From: Heterotrichella gracilis
Lineage: Eukaryota; Sar; Xanthophyceae; Tribonematales; Xanthonemataceae
DNA: 35,716 nucleotides
Assembly: GCA_032358255.1 (NCBI GenBank)
Contig: JAULBX010027572.1
Location: forward strand, 1 to 35,716
Reading direction: 5' to 3'
Made by a program: the position numbers and the translations under genes. How positions within the stretch are numbered: position 1 is the stretch's first letter; every line of letters starts with the position of its first letter. Positions 11,301 to 22,700 of this stretch are shown here, in pieces. The notes beneath the pieces were generated by a model. It was not told the origin of the DNA. It searched no databases and worked only from the letters and a program-made list of their open reading frames with translations.

Positions 11301-13784
11301 AGCTGCATCAAGCGCTGCCCTGTGTGCGTTCTCTGGCAGCATGATGTGGCCGTAGCGCCCTGCCGCATACGCCATGGCCCGGCCTACCTCCATGCCCAAG
11401 TCAGCGCCACCACCCTGGAGCAAAAATAGCGGGGGTCAAAACCTGCAAAGGCTAAATGGTCAAATAAGCACCATTAGTGGTCGTTTCCATTTTAAAATGC
11501 AAATTTCTTTTTCGGAAATGTGCATTTTTGACATGGAAATATCTACAGCGTGGCTCACATGTTCTGGGACACATCCACCATCTGCAAAAGTAGAATACCA
11601 AATTACTTTCTGCAGAAAGTGTATTTGTGAACTCTTAATGCCACCGCTTTCAGACAAACACATTTATTTGCTGTGTATGCCTTCTTAAAATGGTGTGTCT
11701 ACCAATGAACAGGATGAACTAAAACATGCAGCGTGACTACGGGATCTATGGGCCTTCAGGTAGGTTGGAGATCGTGCCGGTAGGTTTGTAATTCTAGTTC
11801 TAATTCTAATTCTAATTGTTAAATTCAATCAGATATTATTAAAATGTAATTTGAATTAGAACAAAACGTTCATTCAGGAACACGCTGCACGTCCATCAAT
11901 CTTCCCTGCTCCCCTGCCTCACCTGCGTCCACCAGCTGCCACAGGCATCGTACTGCGGCACCAGGGACGGTCCAGCATCTCCCCCTGATCCTTCCACAGC
12001 ATACTCTTCCAGCACAGCAAACTCCTCCCCGCACCGAGCATCGATCACTGTCACCTCCCCCCTGCCCAGCGCCCCATGCTGCGTGAAGGGCCACCACAGC
12101 ACCTGCCGAGCATGGTCCGCAGCACTCCGCAGCTGCTTCACACGTGCCACATGCTGCTCCTCCACCCGCTCCAGCAGCGCTGTGCAGGCGGGTGCTGTGT
12201 GGTCCAGCCAGGCGGCAAGGGAGGGGTCAATGATGGGCCTGAGGCAGGGAAGATGCGGTTAAACTTGATGGGGATGGTGGGTAGCAGCACGGATTGCGAA
12301 GCTTGCTGTAATACATCACAATCTAATTTGTACCAGAATGCTTGCGATAGTCGCCAATGTGTGTGCGTACGCCAGGAGTACATCGGGATAATGCAAGTGT
12401 AATGATGTAGCAGTACAGGCATTCATGCACTGCCTCATTGCTTTATCATAGCAAAATAAACATGCTGCCATCACCTACCTGGCTTTGTCATGCCCCTCTT
12501 GGCCAGACGGTGGTGGTGGGCAGAGCGGCAGCGCCACCACGCACGTGCCCCGCCCCACGTGCTTCTGCAGCGCCCTGCTGTTCCCCCACCTGCCCTCCTC
12601 CTCCAACACCACCAGCGCCAGGGGGTCGTAGCCACGCAGCAGCAGGGAATCGAGTGCAGACAGCGTGGCACCGATGCCGCCCAGCCGCCCATCAGCCACC
12701 AGCACACATGGCAGGCGCAGTGGCCGCCATGTGTCAACCTGGGGGGGTGGCTTGGTCGTCAATGCCCCCAACGCCAGATTTTGGATATGCAGATGATGCA
12801 GGATGTGCATTAATGTGCAGGCGCCACTTTGATAGCATTCACAGTAGCATGCGATGCTGCATGACAGATGCATGGCAGCATGCCAACAACATACAATCGA
12901 TAACAAGAGGCGGTTTAAGCCATGCAGATGTTGCACCTGCAGCCTGCCGCTTGCAGCCGGGCTGCACACGCCTCCTGCCGTCTCCACCATGACCACCGCT
13001 CCCTGGCCGCCACCTGGCACAGCAGACAGCCACCCACGCATAGCTGCCAGTGTGTCGCGCCGCACCTTGCTGTCACTCACACCGCGCCCTGCACATGACA
13101 TCCGATGCCTGCTGAAAATCCGATGCCTGCTGAAAATGGCATCGCCAAAGACTGGATGTACGGTTTTTGCAGTGCTTGGCAGGGTTTGCACCATGCAAAC
13201 AAGCACACATCTTGTGCACTGCCTCACCTTCCCTCTCCACACACAGGTGGGGGCTGGTGGCCTCCCGCCAGGCAAACAGTGTGTGTGCCTGGTTCCACCC
13301 TGTCGCACTCCCAGGCAGCTCCTCCCCTACTCCCAACAGCTGGCCTGAATGTGGGCCTGCCCGTTCCTGGCAGTGCCCACCCCCTGTCCCCACCGCCGCT
13401 GCCACCAGCCGTGCATCACTGTCCGCCGGGTAGCCAGTCTGCACGGGCTTGAGGTACAGCAGGTGGCGCTGGAGGGCGCATGAGGGGAGGGTGAGGGCAG
13501 TAGAGGGAGAGGGCGGGTATTGGGGTACTGGGTGGGGTGGGTGAAGGCAGGGTGAGTGCGTATATGCATGCATACGCAAATGCGTGCTCAGCCCCTACCT
13601 GTGCAGCAACCGCCGCCCGTGCCAGCCCAGCGCTGACTAGCGTCTTGCCCACCCCTGTGTTGGCCCCCCATACAGTGAAGGCCGGGGCAGCCAAGGGCAC
13701 CACATCAGGCAGAGGGGCGATGCTCAGACCCCGACTAGCTATGGGGCGCAGGTGGTGCCACACACGTCGGACTCGGGCCTGCAT
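8315..13784 (-). CDS. BIO3-BIO1: Bifunctional dethiobiotin synthetase / 7,8-diaminopelargonic acid aminotransferase
   Basis: The protein performs two consecutive steps of biotin synthesis: SAM-dependent transamination of KAPA to DAPA, then ATP- and CO2-dependent closure to dethiobiotin. Twelve exons join in frame to exactly 850 codons: 13784-13599, 13468-13228, 13088-12937, 12738-12479, 12238-11923, 11414-11239, 11042-10848, 10451-10302, 9975-9771, 9601-9450, 9152-8884 and 8565-8315. The N-terminus is rich in Arg and lacks acidic residues, as in mitochondrial presequences; the Arabidopsis fusion is mitochondrial. The synthetase domain has a P-loop at residues 40-48 (GANTGVGKT), YLKPVQTGYPADSDAR, ETAGGVCSP and DGRLGGI. 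The aminotransferase domain has WWPFTQH (328-334), SDNGSTAIE, GAYHGDTLGAM, GRGLFLDPPTV, LDEVFTGFWRLG with cofactor Asp626, and AKLMTGG with PLP lysine Lys655. No frameshift is seen. The length is close to the Arabidopsis protein (about 830 residues). Confidence 0.96.
11790..11817. repeat. AATTCT-type microsatellite in a BIO3-BIO1 intron
   Basis: About four slightly diverged copies of a TTCTAA unit lie in the intron between exons 5 and 6. This intron (11415-11922) is otherwise AT-rich without features I recognise. Confidence 0.6.
13101..13136 (-). repeat. 18-bp exact tandem duplication beside a BIO3-BIO1 acceptor
   Basis: Two exact copies of an 18-base unit abut in the second BIO3-BIO1 intron, just upstream of the acceptor used for exon 3. 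On the coding strand each copy supplies a TTTTCAG, so three candidate 3' splice sites lie in a row. Only the last (exon start 13088) keeps the frame; the others would add 23 or 41 bases. Confidence 0.85.
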
Positions 13785-14344
13785 GTTGCCACACTTACTA
13801 GTAACTACGCTGTGGGCAGCCAGGTTTCTGGGAACCCAGCGTCAGCTTGGGCACCATAGTAGCTAGTAGTAGCTAGAAAGCTTCTGGGCCCGGTTGCTGT
13901 TGCTCCCAAACGTGCAGGGTCTTCACGAAAACCTGCCAACCATCCGTCACCGTATCACTGGACAGGCAAGGGGAAAACGGGTGTCTGAGTAATCAGTACT
14001 TATTCGCCATGTGTACCCATATGAGGTTGTTTAGTGTGTCAGCCTCTAGCTGCACTCTGCTGGCATGCCCATAGCCTCTAAGTCCTCTTAATCAGTATCA
14101 ACTTGCAATATTGGTATCCAGTGCTGCTGTGTACAGGTGCTTAGCTCCTTGCTTGTCTTCTTGGCTAGCTCAATACTGCGGCAACTGGGGACTCGGCCCC
14201 GGGAAGCCTGCGCGCGCCCGGGATACCTGCGCACAGTTCGTTGATGCAGTGCGTTACTTATCAGACAGGGCCCTGTGGTTGGCCACTATTTGCACTTTTT
14301 CCCCCGCTACCCCTAGCCCCCGCCGGTGAGGCGTCAAGTAAGCC
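13785..14344. promoter_or_regulatory. Divergent promoter region, BIO3-BIO1 / methyltransferase
   Basis: The start codons of the two divergent genes are 560 bases apart, so both promoters and 5' UTRs must lie here. A TAG(T)AGC-rich run is present at about 13857-13877. I see no convincing TATA box. Whether the two genes share elements is inference from the arrangement. Confidence 0.5.
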
Positions 14345-16767
14345 ATGCTCCAGAGCCGTATGGCGCCTCGGGCGGGGCTTGCATGCACCTGCCTCGCCAG
14401 CCACTCGCCAGGCACCACCCGCACACACGCTACAGCAATACCACGGCAGCGCAGGTGCGTGTTTGCATGTAGTGGCACTGCGGCTGTACTTTGTTGTGGT
14501 GCTTGCTTCTGAACAGCATATGCAACGCATGCACGCACATTTTGGCCTCACATGCATGCATGCAACTGTGCAACCAAGCCCCTGCCGCCTTATGGACAAA
14601 ACAAAGTTCTGCATATAGTTTACTGTATTTGTTGAATCACGACGTCGTTCACCCCTCCCATGTGGTTGTCACCCAGCACCAGCTCTCCAAGGCACCCCAC
14701 AGCCACTTATTTCCATTCACCTGCTCGATCAGACCCACCCTCTTAAGAAATATGCGGGTATGTGTTTGCAGTTTCAGGCACCGCCCAGCAACCCATGTAG
14801 CTACAGCAGCAGCGGGCGCCATACCAACCCCTCAGCAACTGGCAGATGCCCCACCAGTGGGAAACGGGTCTGCCCAGGTGCGGGTTGAACCAGTGCACTG
14901 CGTTGAACTAAATGGATGCGTTGACAAGGCCACATTTATTAAAGGGTTGAAGTGGGTGGGTAGGCCACCGGTTCCAGCTGTGCTTCAGACTCGCTCTGTC
15001 CTGCCATGCAGGGGGCTGGTGAATTTGAGCTTGCGTGCCCAATCTGCCACACCACCCGCTTCGCTGTCACCCCTGCACAGGCACGGTAAGTACCAGGTTC
15101 CCACAGGAAGGAGTAGAAGAAATATGGGCTTATTGTCACAGGAGCTCGTTTCTTCACTTGAAAGGCTCTGCAATCAACCTTCCCAACTCTGTACTGCCCT
15201 CCAGGTTTCCGGGGCCACTGAACTGTCCCCGCTGCGCACGCACCTTCTCTTCCTCCCCCACTTTCCTGGACCTGACGCTCACCTCTGGCGCCCCCCCGCG
15301 TGTGTACCAGCAGCCGCTGTGGGGAGGCACGCAGACCTTTCGCAGCCCGCTGGTCAGCTTTGCATATGAGAGGGGTTGGAGGCAAAACTTTGCCTTTGCA
15401 GGTAGGGTTGGGGAGTGTTTACGGGAGTGCCGAGGGTGCAGCTACAAAGGCTTCACAATACATGGCAAGCCCGAAATGGCACAAAGAGTACCAAGCGTTT
15501 AGCACCCTTCCAGCTCATATGATTGCCAGGCTGTGATTAATCAGTCCCCCCCCGTCGCAGGCTTCCCCGGTGTTCAGCGTGAGACCGAAGAGGCCCTGTC
15601 CCGCCTGGCCCCCGCCTACGGCCAGGTGGTGCTGGACATGAGCTGCGGCAGTGGACTGTTTGCACGCCGCTTTGCAAAGTGCGGGCGCTTTTCTGGGGTC
15701 ATCGCTGCGGATTTTTCAGAGACCATGCTGCAGCAGGCGGGCACATTTTTCAGGTAATTAGGGGGTGGGCTGTTGCACAAAGCGACAGTGGCTACAGGAT
15801 CAAATGGTCATCATTGGTGGGGGATGTCTGCAATTCTACTGAGGATTGGCCAATCCATGTAAGTGTCTGGTCAACCCTGCCCTTCCACTGTGCAGCGAGG
15901 ATGCCCAGGCCGCTGCCTGCAACCATCTGCTGCTGCGCGCTGACGTGGGGCGCCTACCCTTTGCCACTGGCTCCCTGATGGGGATACATGCGGGGGCTGC
16001 CATTCACTGCTGGCCCGACCCAACGGCAGCGGTGCGTGAACGATATGCTTAGCGGCCTGTGTATATTCACCACCTCCCCACTGCCTACTCACCATGCCGG
16101 TCAGTGCACACACCTTGTCATGCCCCTGCGTGCACACATGTAGGCCACACTTTCCTTGTATCAGTGTAGCCATTGCAGAGGGTGTAGCTAGGCACAGCAG
16201 TAGTCAGCGACTACTCCATTGCTCCCTGCAGGTTGCTGAGATCAGCCGCGTACTGGCCCCTGGTGGTGTGTTTGTTGCCTCCACCTTCATGTATGTAGTG
16301 GCGCCACTGGGGCAGCTGGTGGGTGACCAGCTGATGCGGCCGCTGCAGCAGGTAAGGGAGGGGCAGGGGGGGCAGGAGGGGAACAAGGGCATTGCCAACT
16401 ATGGATTGGGCATAAAAATTGTCCTGTCAGATTGACGTCAGGTACCTGCTCTGCATCAAACATTATTTATATTGTGCTATGTGCTACGCACTCCGCCTTT
16501 GTGCGTCCCCTTTCTTTCTTTCTTCTTCTAATCGCTGGGATTAAGCCGTGGCGGCGCCTGGCTCTCATTATTAAATCCCCAAACATGGCTATCGACCCTC
16601 ATGTGCGCCACCCGCAGCTTGAGCGCCGCGGCATAGGCAGCACCTATCGTCCCTGGGAGGAGGCGGAACTGCGTGACCTGACCAGTGCCATGGGCTTGGA
16701 GGGCTTTGAATGCATACGCAACAACAGGTTCATACTGTTCTCGGTCACTAAACCGGGGGTGGCTTGA
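14345..16767 (+). CDS. Plastid SAM-dependent methyltransferase with zinc-ribbon N-domain (At2g41040/At1g78140-like)
   Basis: This is a class I methyltransferase of the UbiE/COQ5-like family, which in plants is found in plastoglobules; the substrate is not established. Exons: 14345-14454, 14772-14877, 15012-15085, 15205-15401, 15561-15753, 15896-16031, 16232-16351 and 16618-16767, joining in frame to 361 residues, close to the plant length. Residues 1 to about 60 are rich in Ser, Thr, Arg and Ala and look like a chloroplast transit peptide. A CPIC (81-84) and CPRC (104-107) pair forms the zinc-ribbon typical of this family. FRSPLVSFAYERGWRQNF matches the conserved linker. Motif I is DMSCGSGLFARRF (from residue 188); HAGAAIHCWPDP and ISRVLAPGGVFVASTF are later core motifs. 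The ATG at 14345 was chosen because its exon ends at a good donor in phase 2 and joins the next exon in frame. An alternative is the ATG at 14752 with no first intron. Confidence 0.9.
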
Positions 16768-18165
16768 GGCACTGCGATGTAGAGGGATGGATATGCAGGG
16801 CGCAGGAGGTGTGCTTTAATTTTGCAAGGCTGTGGGCGTGGTGGGGTGGGGTGTACTGGTTGCAGCCAAGTGCTTCTGCAGGGCATGTTTCTTCGAGTCA
16901 ATATGCTTGGTCTGCAGTGGGCTAGCCACACGTGTGCATGAGCAGCAGGCATCAGCAGCTGCACTAGTTATTTCTGCAAGGATTTTGCCAGGACGCAGGG
17001 GAATCAGTATGGGTAAATGCCTTAAGTGTTGGTGAGGCTAGGGGGACTTCACAAAGACAGTTGGAGTCACGCCCTGAGTCGCTAGACAGGGTTTGCGCTG
17101 TCAGGGTGCACACCTGCGCAGTGAGATGGTCCTCTGTCATTCCATCTGGCTTTGTCCCATTTTTGCTGTGGATGTCTCTAGAGGAAGCATGCTGGTAACC
17201 TGTGCTATTTACAACAATTGGGGATCGTGACCCATTGTGATGGTCAGTAGCAGCTGGTATTAAAACAGTTTTGTTGGCATTTTGTCGGAATTTTCCAGCC
17301 CCTTTTAGGAGCGTGCAGAATCTTGTGTATCTGTGTGGGTCAGGTTCATCCTTTTCCACAGATATCAGTATATACAACACCATTATTTTGCAGTGAAATT
17401 TGTACAGCGACTGCCTTGGTGTGTCCTCCCTTGGCACCACCGTGCAAATGCGCCAAAAAAGCAGTTATCATGATAGCCCACTTTATGCACTAGCAGTAAA
17501 TAGGTTTATACGACCGCGGCATACCCAAACAACGCTGGTGACACCATGTGCCCGCCAAGAGTTGCAAGGGCTGCAAGGGCATGTCACCGATTTGGCCACA
17601 CACCACCACCAGCAATAAGTACCGCAAACCCAGAGTATGGTCAGCATCTGGTACACAGGGTGCACCCAAACACAACTTTGAGAAGGCACGATGTCGGCAC
17701 AACTGCAGCACATACAAGCGCATACAATCCCAGTGCGTGTGCTCAAGTGCTTGTGCCATGGCTGTCACAGCAGGGCAGCAGAGCTCGCTGTCGTAAGGCG
17801 TGTGTGGCAACAAAAGCCACCACCGTCATATGGGTGTGCTGGGTTTGTTACAGTTCTGGTGATCAGTCACAGTCTGGTAATTTCAAAGGCTGTAAGCATT
17901 TCCACGCACTGCGTCCGTATACATATGCGCTGCCCTTCCTACGCAAGCTGTACTGCCACCACTGCAACCTGCAAAGGGCAACAAGTTGCAGGTCAGTTGG
18001 TGGGTATGCAAAGGTTGTTAAGGACCATAAGCACGTGTACAACTTGCCATAGTTCTGCTGCAAGTAGGTGGAACCAGATGCACCAAGTCCAGCAAAAAAA
18101 GACAAGATACAACCCAACATGCAGCTGCCCACCTTTGCATAACTTACCGCGGTCAGCGTTGGCGC
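16768..18165. other. Convergent intergenic region, no gene recognised
   Basis: About 1.4 kb lie between the methyltransferase stop and the eS30 stop. The longest open frame is 158 codons on the minus strand (17440-16964), with no recognisable motif. From 17480 to 18060 several frames are open on both strands and rich in Cys and His, but none resembles a family I know. These look like composition effects. Confidence 0.5.
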
Positions 18166-18829
18166 CTATGCAGCGTTGGCGTTGGGTCCCTTCTTCTTGC
18201 CGAATCCAGCAACTGCGGGCGACAACCAAGACGTGAGTGCAGTTGTTTGTTGCCCACAACATAGAGCAGGGATGCACACCGTTTACTTTACTGCATCATT
18301 GCAAAAAGCTTGCAAAATGCCACCGAGGAGGTGCCACCAAAAGGGTTGCAGTGAGAGCAAAGCATTCATCACAGTTCCCAGCTGCATTCCCCCCACCATG
18401 CCCTGCAAACTCCGCCCCCCTCTCCCCCCCTCCCCCACCCCCAGTGTGGCCACTACGTACCGACGTTCACAAACCGCCTGTTGTACTTGAGCCTCTTCAT
18501 GGCCCGCCCCTTGGGCAGCTTCTTCTTGTCCTGCTTGGCAACCTTGGGGGTCTGGCCACGCACCTTACCGGCACGGGCAAGAGAACCGTGCACCTTACCT
18601 GCAGGCCAACAGCACAGCTGGTGTCACATATGAACACACATATGCATTTTAGTTGGTTATGGGTCAAGAAGTGGATGGAGCATTCAGGAGACACTCTGTC
18701 AACTACAACGCAAGCCATCCATAACGAGTCGTGGGTTTATTACAGAAAAGTGTGAGTGCTGTGCTGTATGAGTGGGCACCATCCTCCAGCCACAGATTGA
18801 GCCATGCGTCCCAACCCAAACCTACCCAT
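18166..18829 (-). CDS. RPS30: Ribosomal protein eS30 (small 40S subunit)
   Basis: eS30 is a small, very basic protein of the cytosolic 40S subunit. Main exon 18598-18461 encodes [19 protein letters not shown], a lysine-rich middle and RRFVNV; last exon 18212-18166 encodes [14 protein letters not shown] and the stop. The two join in phase 1 across a GT-AG intron. The main exon begins with GT and needs an upstream ATGG to make Met-Gly. The best candidate is the 4-nt exon 18829-18826, followed directly by a GTAGGT donor. The result is 62 residues, the plant eS30 length. As in plants, and unlike animals, I see no ubiquitin-like fusion in front. The two main exons are secure; the 4-nt first exon is inference. 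Confidence 0.93.
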
Positions 18830-19758
18830 CCTGTTTGTCGATGGATCCAAGGGTCCTGAATAGGAGACACAACCAGAAAGGGAGAACGATGGTGGGTGTT
18901 GGATGCTTTCATGGTGGCGCGGTTCCTTGGCGAAGGCGGCGCAAGTGGCAAGGCCACGGGTGCGGCCAGCGGCGGGTGGACCGCCGCTGGGTTCCCTCCC
19001 GCTTCACCTTTCATGCAAATCCTGGGAAACATGTGAATACCTTTCATTATCAAAGGGCGAGGCGCAGTGAATGCACGCTTCAAATCAAACTCGGTGGTCA
19101 CCCTTCTTTGTCTATGCAACTAGGTGGACGGCTGACGGCTCCACACAGGGTACAGAAGTAAGCTCCCAGCTGGGACATGCCGTAGGATATATATCCCACG
19201 AGTCAGAAGTTGGACCCGGTGTACATTCGACACGCAAGCTTGGGTGGGTTTTCTGTTATCCTCGGTGCTGATCTCCAACTGGGGTATTATCCTAGGCCGT
19301 GGGCGAGGGTCCGTTGGTTGTCGACCAGGTGGCACCACATGTGATTGCATGCCACACTGTGGCTAGCCAAAATATGGGGGTCTTTCCGATAGGTTCCTCG
19401 CTCGTAGTACGCTGCTAATTTCCAGCCCAAATATATATTATCCTTTGGGTCGTGGTATTGTGTGCCTTACACCTAGATCGTTGGGGGCGCCCTGTTAGTT
19501 GGTGATTAGGGGGCCAAAATACAGCACAAGCCCTGGTCTCACACCATCACTGCTGTGGCAGACTGCGTTCCTTTGGAAGCCCAGTCGGCGACTTGGTGAG
19601 AGGATGAAGTATAAGAAAAGCTTTCTAGCAGCCAAACCCACACAACACGGAAAGGGAGTCAGGGCTGCATTGGCCACCCACCACCAGCACTCAATAGGTT
19701 CAAGCTCAGGTGCGAGTTGTCAAGAGTCCTCGTGGTGTGATGTATCGTTTCTCTGCAG
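18830..19758. promoter_or_regulatory. Divergent region between eS30 and the coiled-coil gene
   Basis: This space should hold the eS30 promoter and the promoter and 5' exon(s) of the coiled-coil gene. A TATA-like GGATATATATCC palindrome is at about 19185-19196. A 90-codon plus-strand frame at 19499-19771 may contain the first coding exon of the coiled-coil gene, but nothing in it is recognisable. Confidence 0.4.
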
Positions 19759-22700
19759 GATGTGCTGTTGAAGATTGCTTGGCGGCTTGATCGCATTATG
19801 TTCATGCGTCTACCGGTCAATACTGGGATATCAGCAAGGTCATGCGTACTGCTCAACCTGGGCCTGCTGTGTGACACTGCAGATGATGGTGATGGCTGTG
19901 CTGCAGCGACGAGACCATCTGGCAGCTTTGAGTCACTGGACACCACCAACGCCTTGCTTCTTCAGATTGAGGCGCTGAAGAGATATGCACGAGATTCACT
20001 GCACACCCAGGTCTCCCCCAGCCAGAGCCAGTGCCCGGCTGGAAGAGTGTCTCCAATGCTCAGAGTGCCACCAGCTGGAGAGAATGGCAGTGATGAAGAT
20101 GCACCCACTTGCTGCTTGTGCTATGATCGACACGGCAGGGAGGGAAGGGGGTGCACCTGCGGTGCGCAGCGCAGGGAGTCTGGAAGGGCCAGCACGCAAA
20201 GGGACATGCAGGCTGCAGCACTGGTGGACATGCAGTTGGAAAATGGCAACATGCGGAAAGCGCTCAAGGTGATGGCAGATGCACAGGCCCGCATAATTGG
20301 CAGCTCGTGACCGATATCACCACCATCAGCATTGTATTAGCAAACAATAATCACAACTACCTGCTCTTGTTGCAGACCATTTGCAGCAGCTACAAGCAGA
20401 AAGATCACGGCATTGCTCAGAGCTACGAGACATGCAATTGTCTGCTACGGCGCATCAAACAGGAGCGTGCCCTGCTGCCACCTGCGCATGCGCACTGTGT
20501 GAAGAATGTGTTCAAGAAGGGAGAGGATGTGAGTAGATTAAAAAGGAATGGCATCCTCATCTTCACAAATACCATCAACGTCTGCATCCAGCATAGCTTT
20601 TGCTGATACAGCTCAAACTTGGTAAATAGTGTTAGAGAAGTAACCAGCCACTCCGTAGTGTGTTGCCACCTGTGTGTTGATAGCACCTAGCAGTATGCGT
20701 ATCATTGCACCCGCTCCCCTTCCTGCAGGTGCATGGTTTGGCTAAGCTGAAGTGCGAGGTGCACAACCTGCAAGAATTCCTTGAGAAGTTGCATGTCTCG
20801 CTGCATGCACGCGCAGACGAGGTTGATGCAGTGGCAGAGACGCTGGACGCCATGCAAATACTGCTCATGCGATTTCAGGAAGCTGGCCATACAGAGGGCA
20901 GGTGTGGGGGGCATGGGCAGCTTGGGGGTGGCTACTGGGATTTCTCGATCACAGCCAACAAAATCCTGCTGCGGATTGCATGCGCAATTTGGCCAACTGT
21001 CACCATGTTTTTCTCCGCAATGGTCGAAGGCCAAATAATCTTGAAATTGCATGAATGTCAGGGGTAACCACTGGGTGCAACATTGTACTGCCATGAGTTT
21101 GCAACAGTATTGTATTGAGACACGGGTACCATCATGCTTCTTGCAGCAAAATACGCCACCTTGAGCGCCAGGTGGCAACAGCAGATGAGAGGGTTGCGCA
21201 GGCCACGGCGCACCTGGAGGAGCGGTACAGCAAGTGAGTGCAGACATTGCTACAGCATGTGCACATTGTACATGTAGACGTCTTGCCAGGGCACCATCAC
21301 TTCCTTCCACTCTGGATCCACAACCATCGTTCCCCTCGGTGAAATGCAGCATCTGTGGTGCAGTTGACTGCCAAGTTCAGCAACAATTCTCTCACATTGC
21401 ATTCAGTGTTGACCTTACCTGCAGGCGTGTCCATGAGCTTGAGGAGCAGCTGGAGACGGCGGGGACCAAGTTCTCTCATGCGGCCATGGAGGCGGCGCAC
21501 ACATACAGAGAGTAAGGGAAGCTGCACACCGAATGCATGGATAGGCTGAACGTGCAGTGTGCTTAAATGCATCCTTGCAAGTAAAGATGGCACTGCTTTG
21601 GAATGCATGCAGCAGTGTCTTGAGCTGCCTAGCTATGGCCTGCTGTGCTGTGCTGTGTGCTTGTCTTATGCAGCCAGTTGTGCGTGCAGGCGCATCCAGG
21701 AGCTTGAGGAGGCGGCAATCATGGCTGATCAGGAACATGAAAGGTGACATTGAGGGAGGGGAAATATACTACCGTGGAGTGTGTTACATTGCAGACAAAG
21801 CCAGACTGAACTAAAATTCACTAGGGAAGCATTATTTGTCGGTAAGCTACATCATGGCATCGTGACATTGCAGGCTGCCAGTAGTATGTGGGACGCATAT
21901 AAGCTAGCAAGAATAGACAGGGCAATGAGTCACATACAAAATGGTATTAACGCATGTGCTGCTGCACGAAGGTCAACTACTGACATCAAGAAGCAGTTGG
22001 CAGATGCACGGTGGAAGCTAGGAAGCCAGGATAAGTGAGTGCATACCTGGCAGTCATGCACACTATTGCTATATAGCACAGTGTGCATCCATCATCAGCA
22101 TTGTGCCTGATACATGGCTGAAAGTGTGACGATACATGAAAGCTGTCACCATGTCATTTCTGCCATTCCAAATATCCAGTGCAACCTACATCATGAGCTG
22201 CATCATTTAGACCTGATGTAAGTCTGCAGTGGGATATGTTGTCTCCATGAAATTCAAATACTGGTCTGCCTCTTCACAGGGAGGCACAGCAGCTCCACAA
22301 GCAGCTGGACACAGCCAGGAGCAAGCTAGCTGTGGCGCAAAAGGACGGGGAGGTGGCAAGGGAGAACGAGAAGTAAGTCCTTGGCATTTGCATTGCATCC
22401 TACCCACAAGCGGTGCATCCTATCCACGAGGAGTGCATATGCACATGGTTGCATTTCCCGTTGTGATTGGCTGCCCACCGTGCTTGCTTGCCTGCATTGC
22501 CCCTCCTGCCCCCTGCAGGCGCCTGAGTGAGCTTGAGGACGAGCTGGCTGCAGCGCTGAGCAAGGTGGCAGGGGCAGAGACGCAGGTGGCTGTGGTGAGA
22601 GCAGACTACGAGAGGAAGGTGGGTGCACTCATGCATGTGTGCGTCTGTGCAGCACATTTATTCACCTCTTCCCTAAAGATCAGCCGGGTTCATATCATGC

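Noticed and set aside
16964..17440. 158-codon minus-strand open frame
   Set aside because: No family resemblance, no splice-linked neighbours and no clear domain pattern; likely chance in a long intergenic stretch.
20100..20165. RING-like zinc motif (CCLCYD...GCTCG)
   Set aside because: Too few correctly spaced Cys/His residues to complete a RING finger, and the reading frame here is uncertain.
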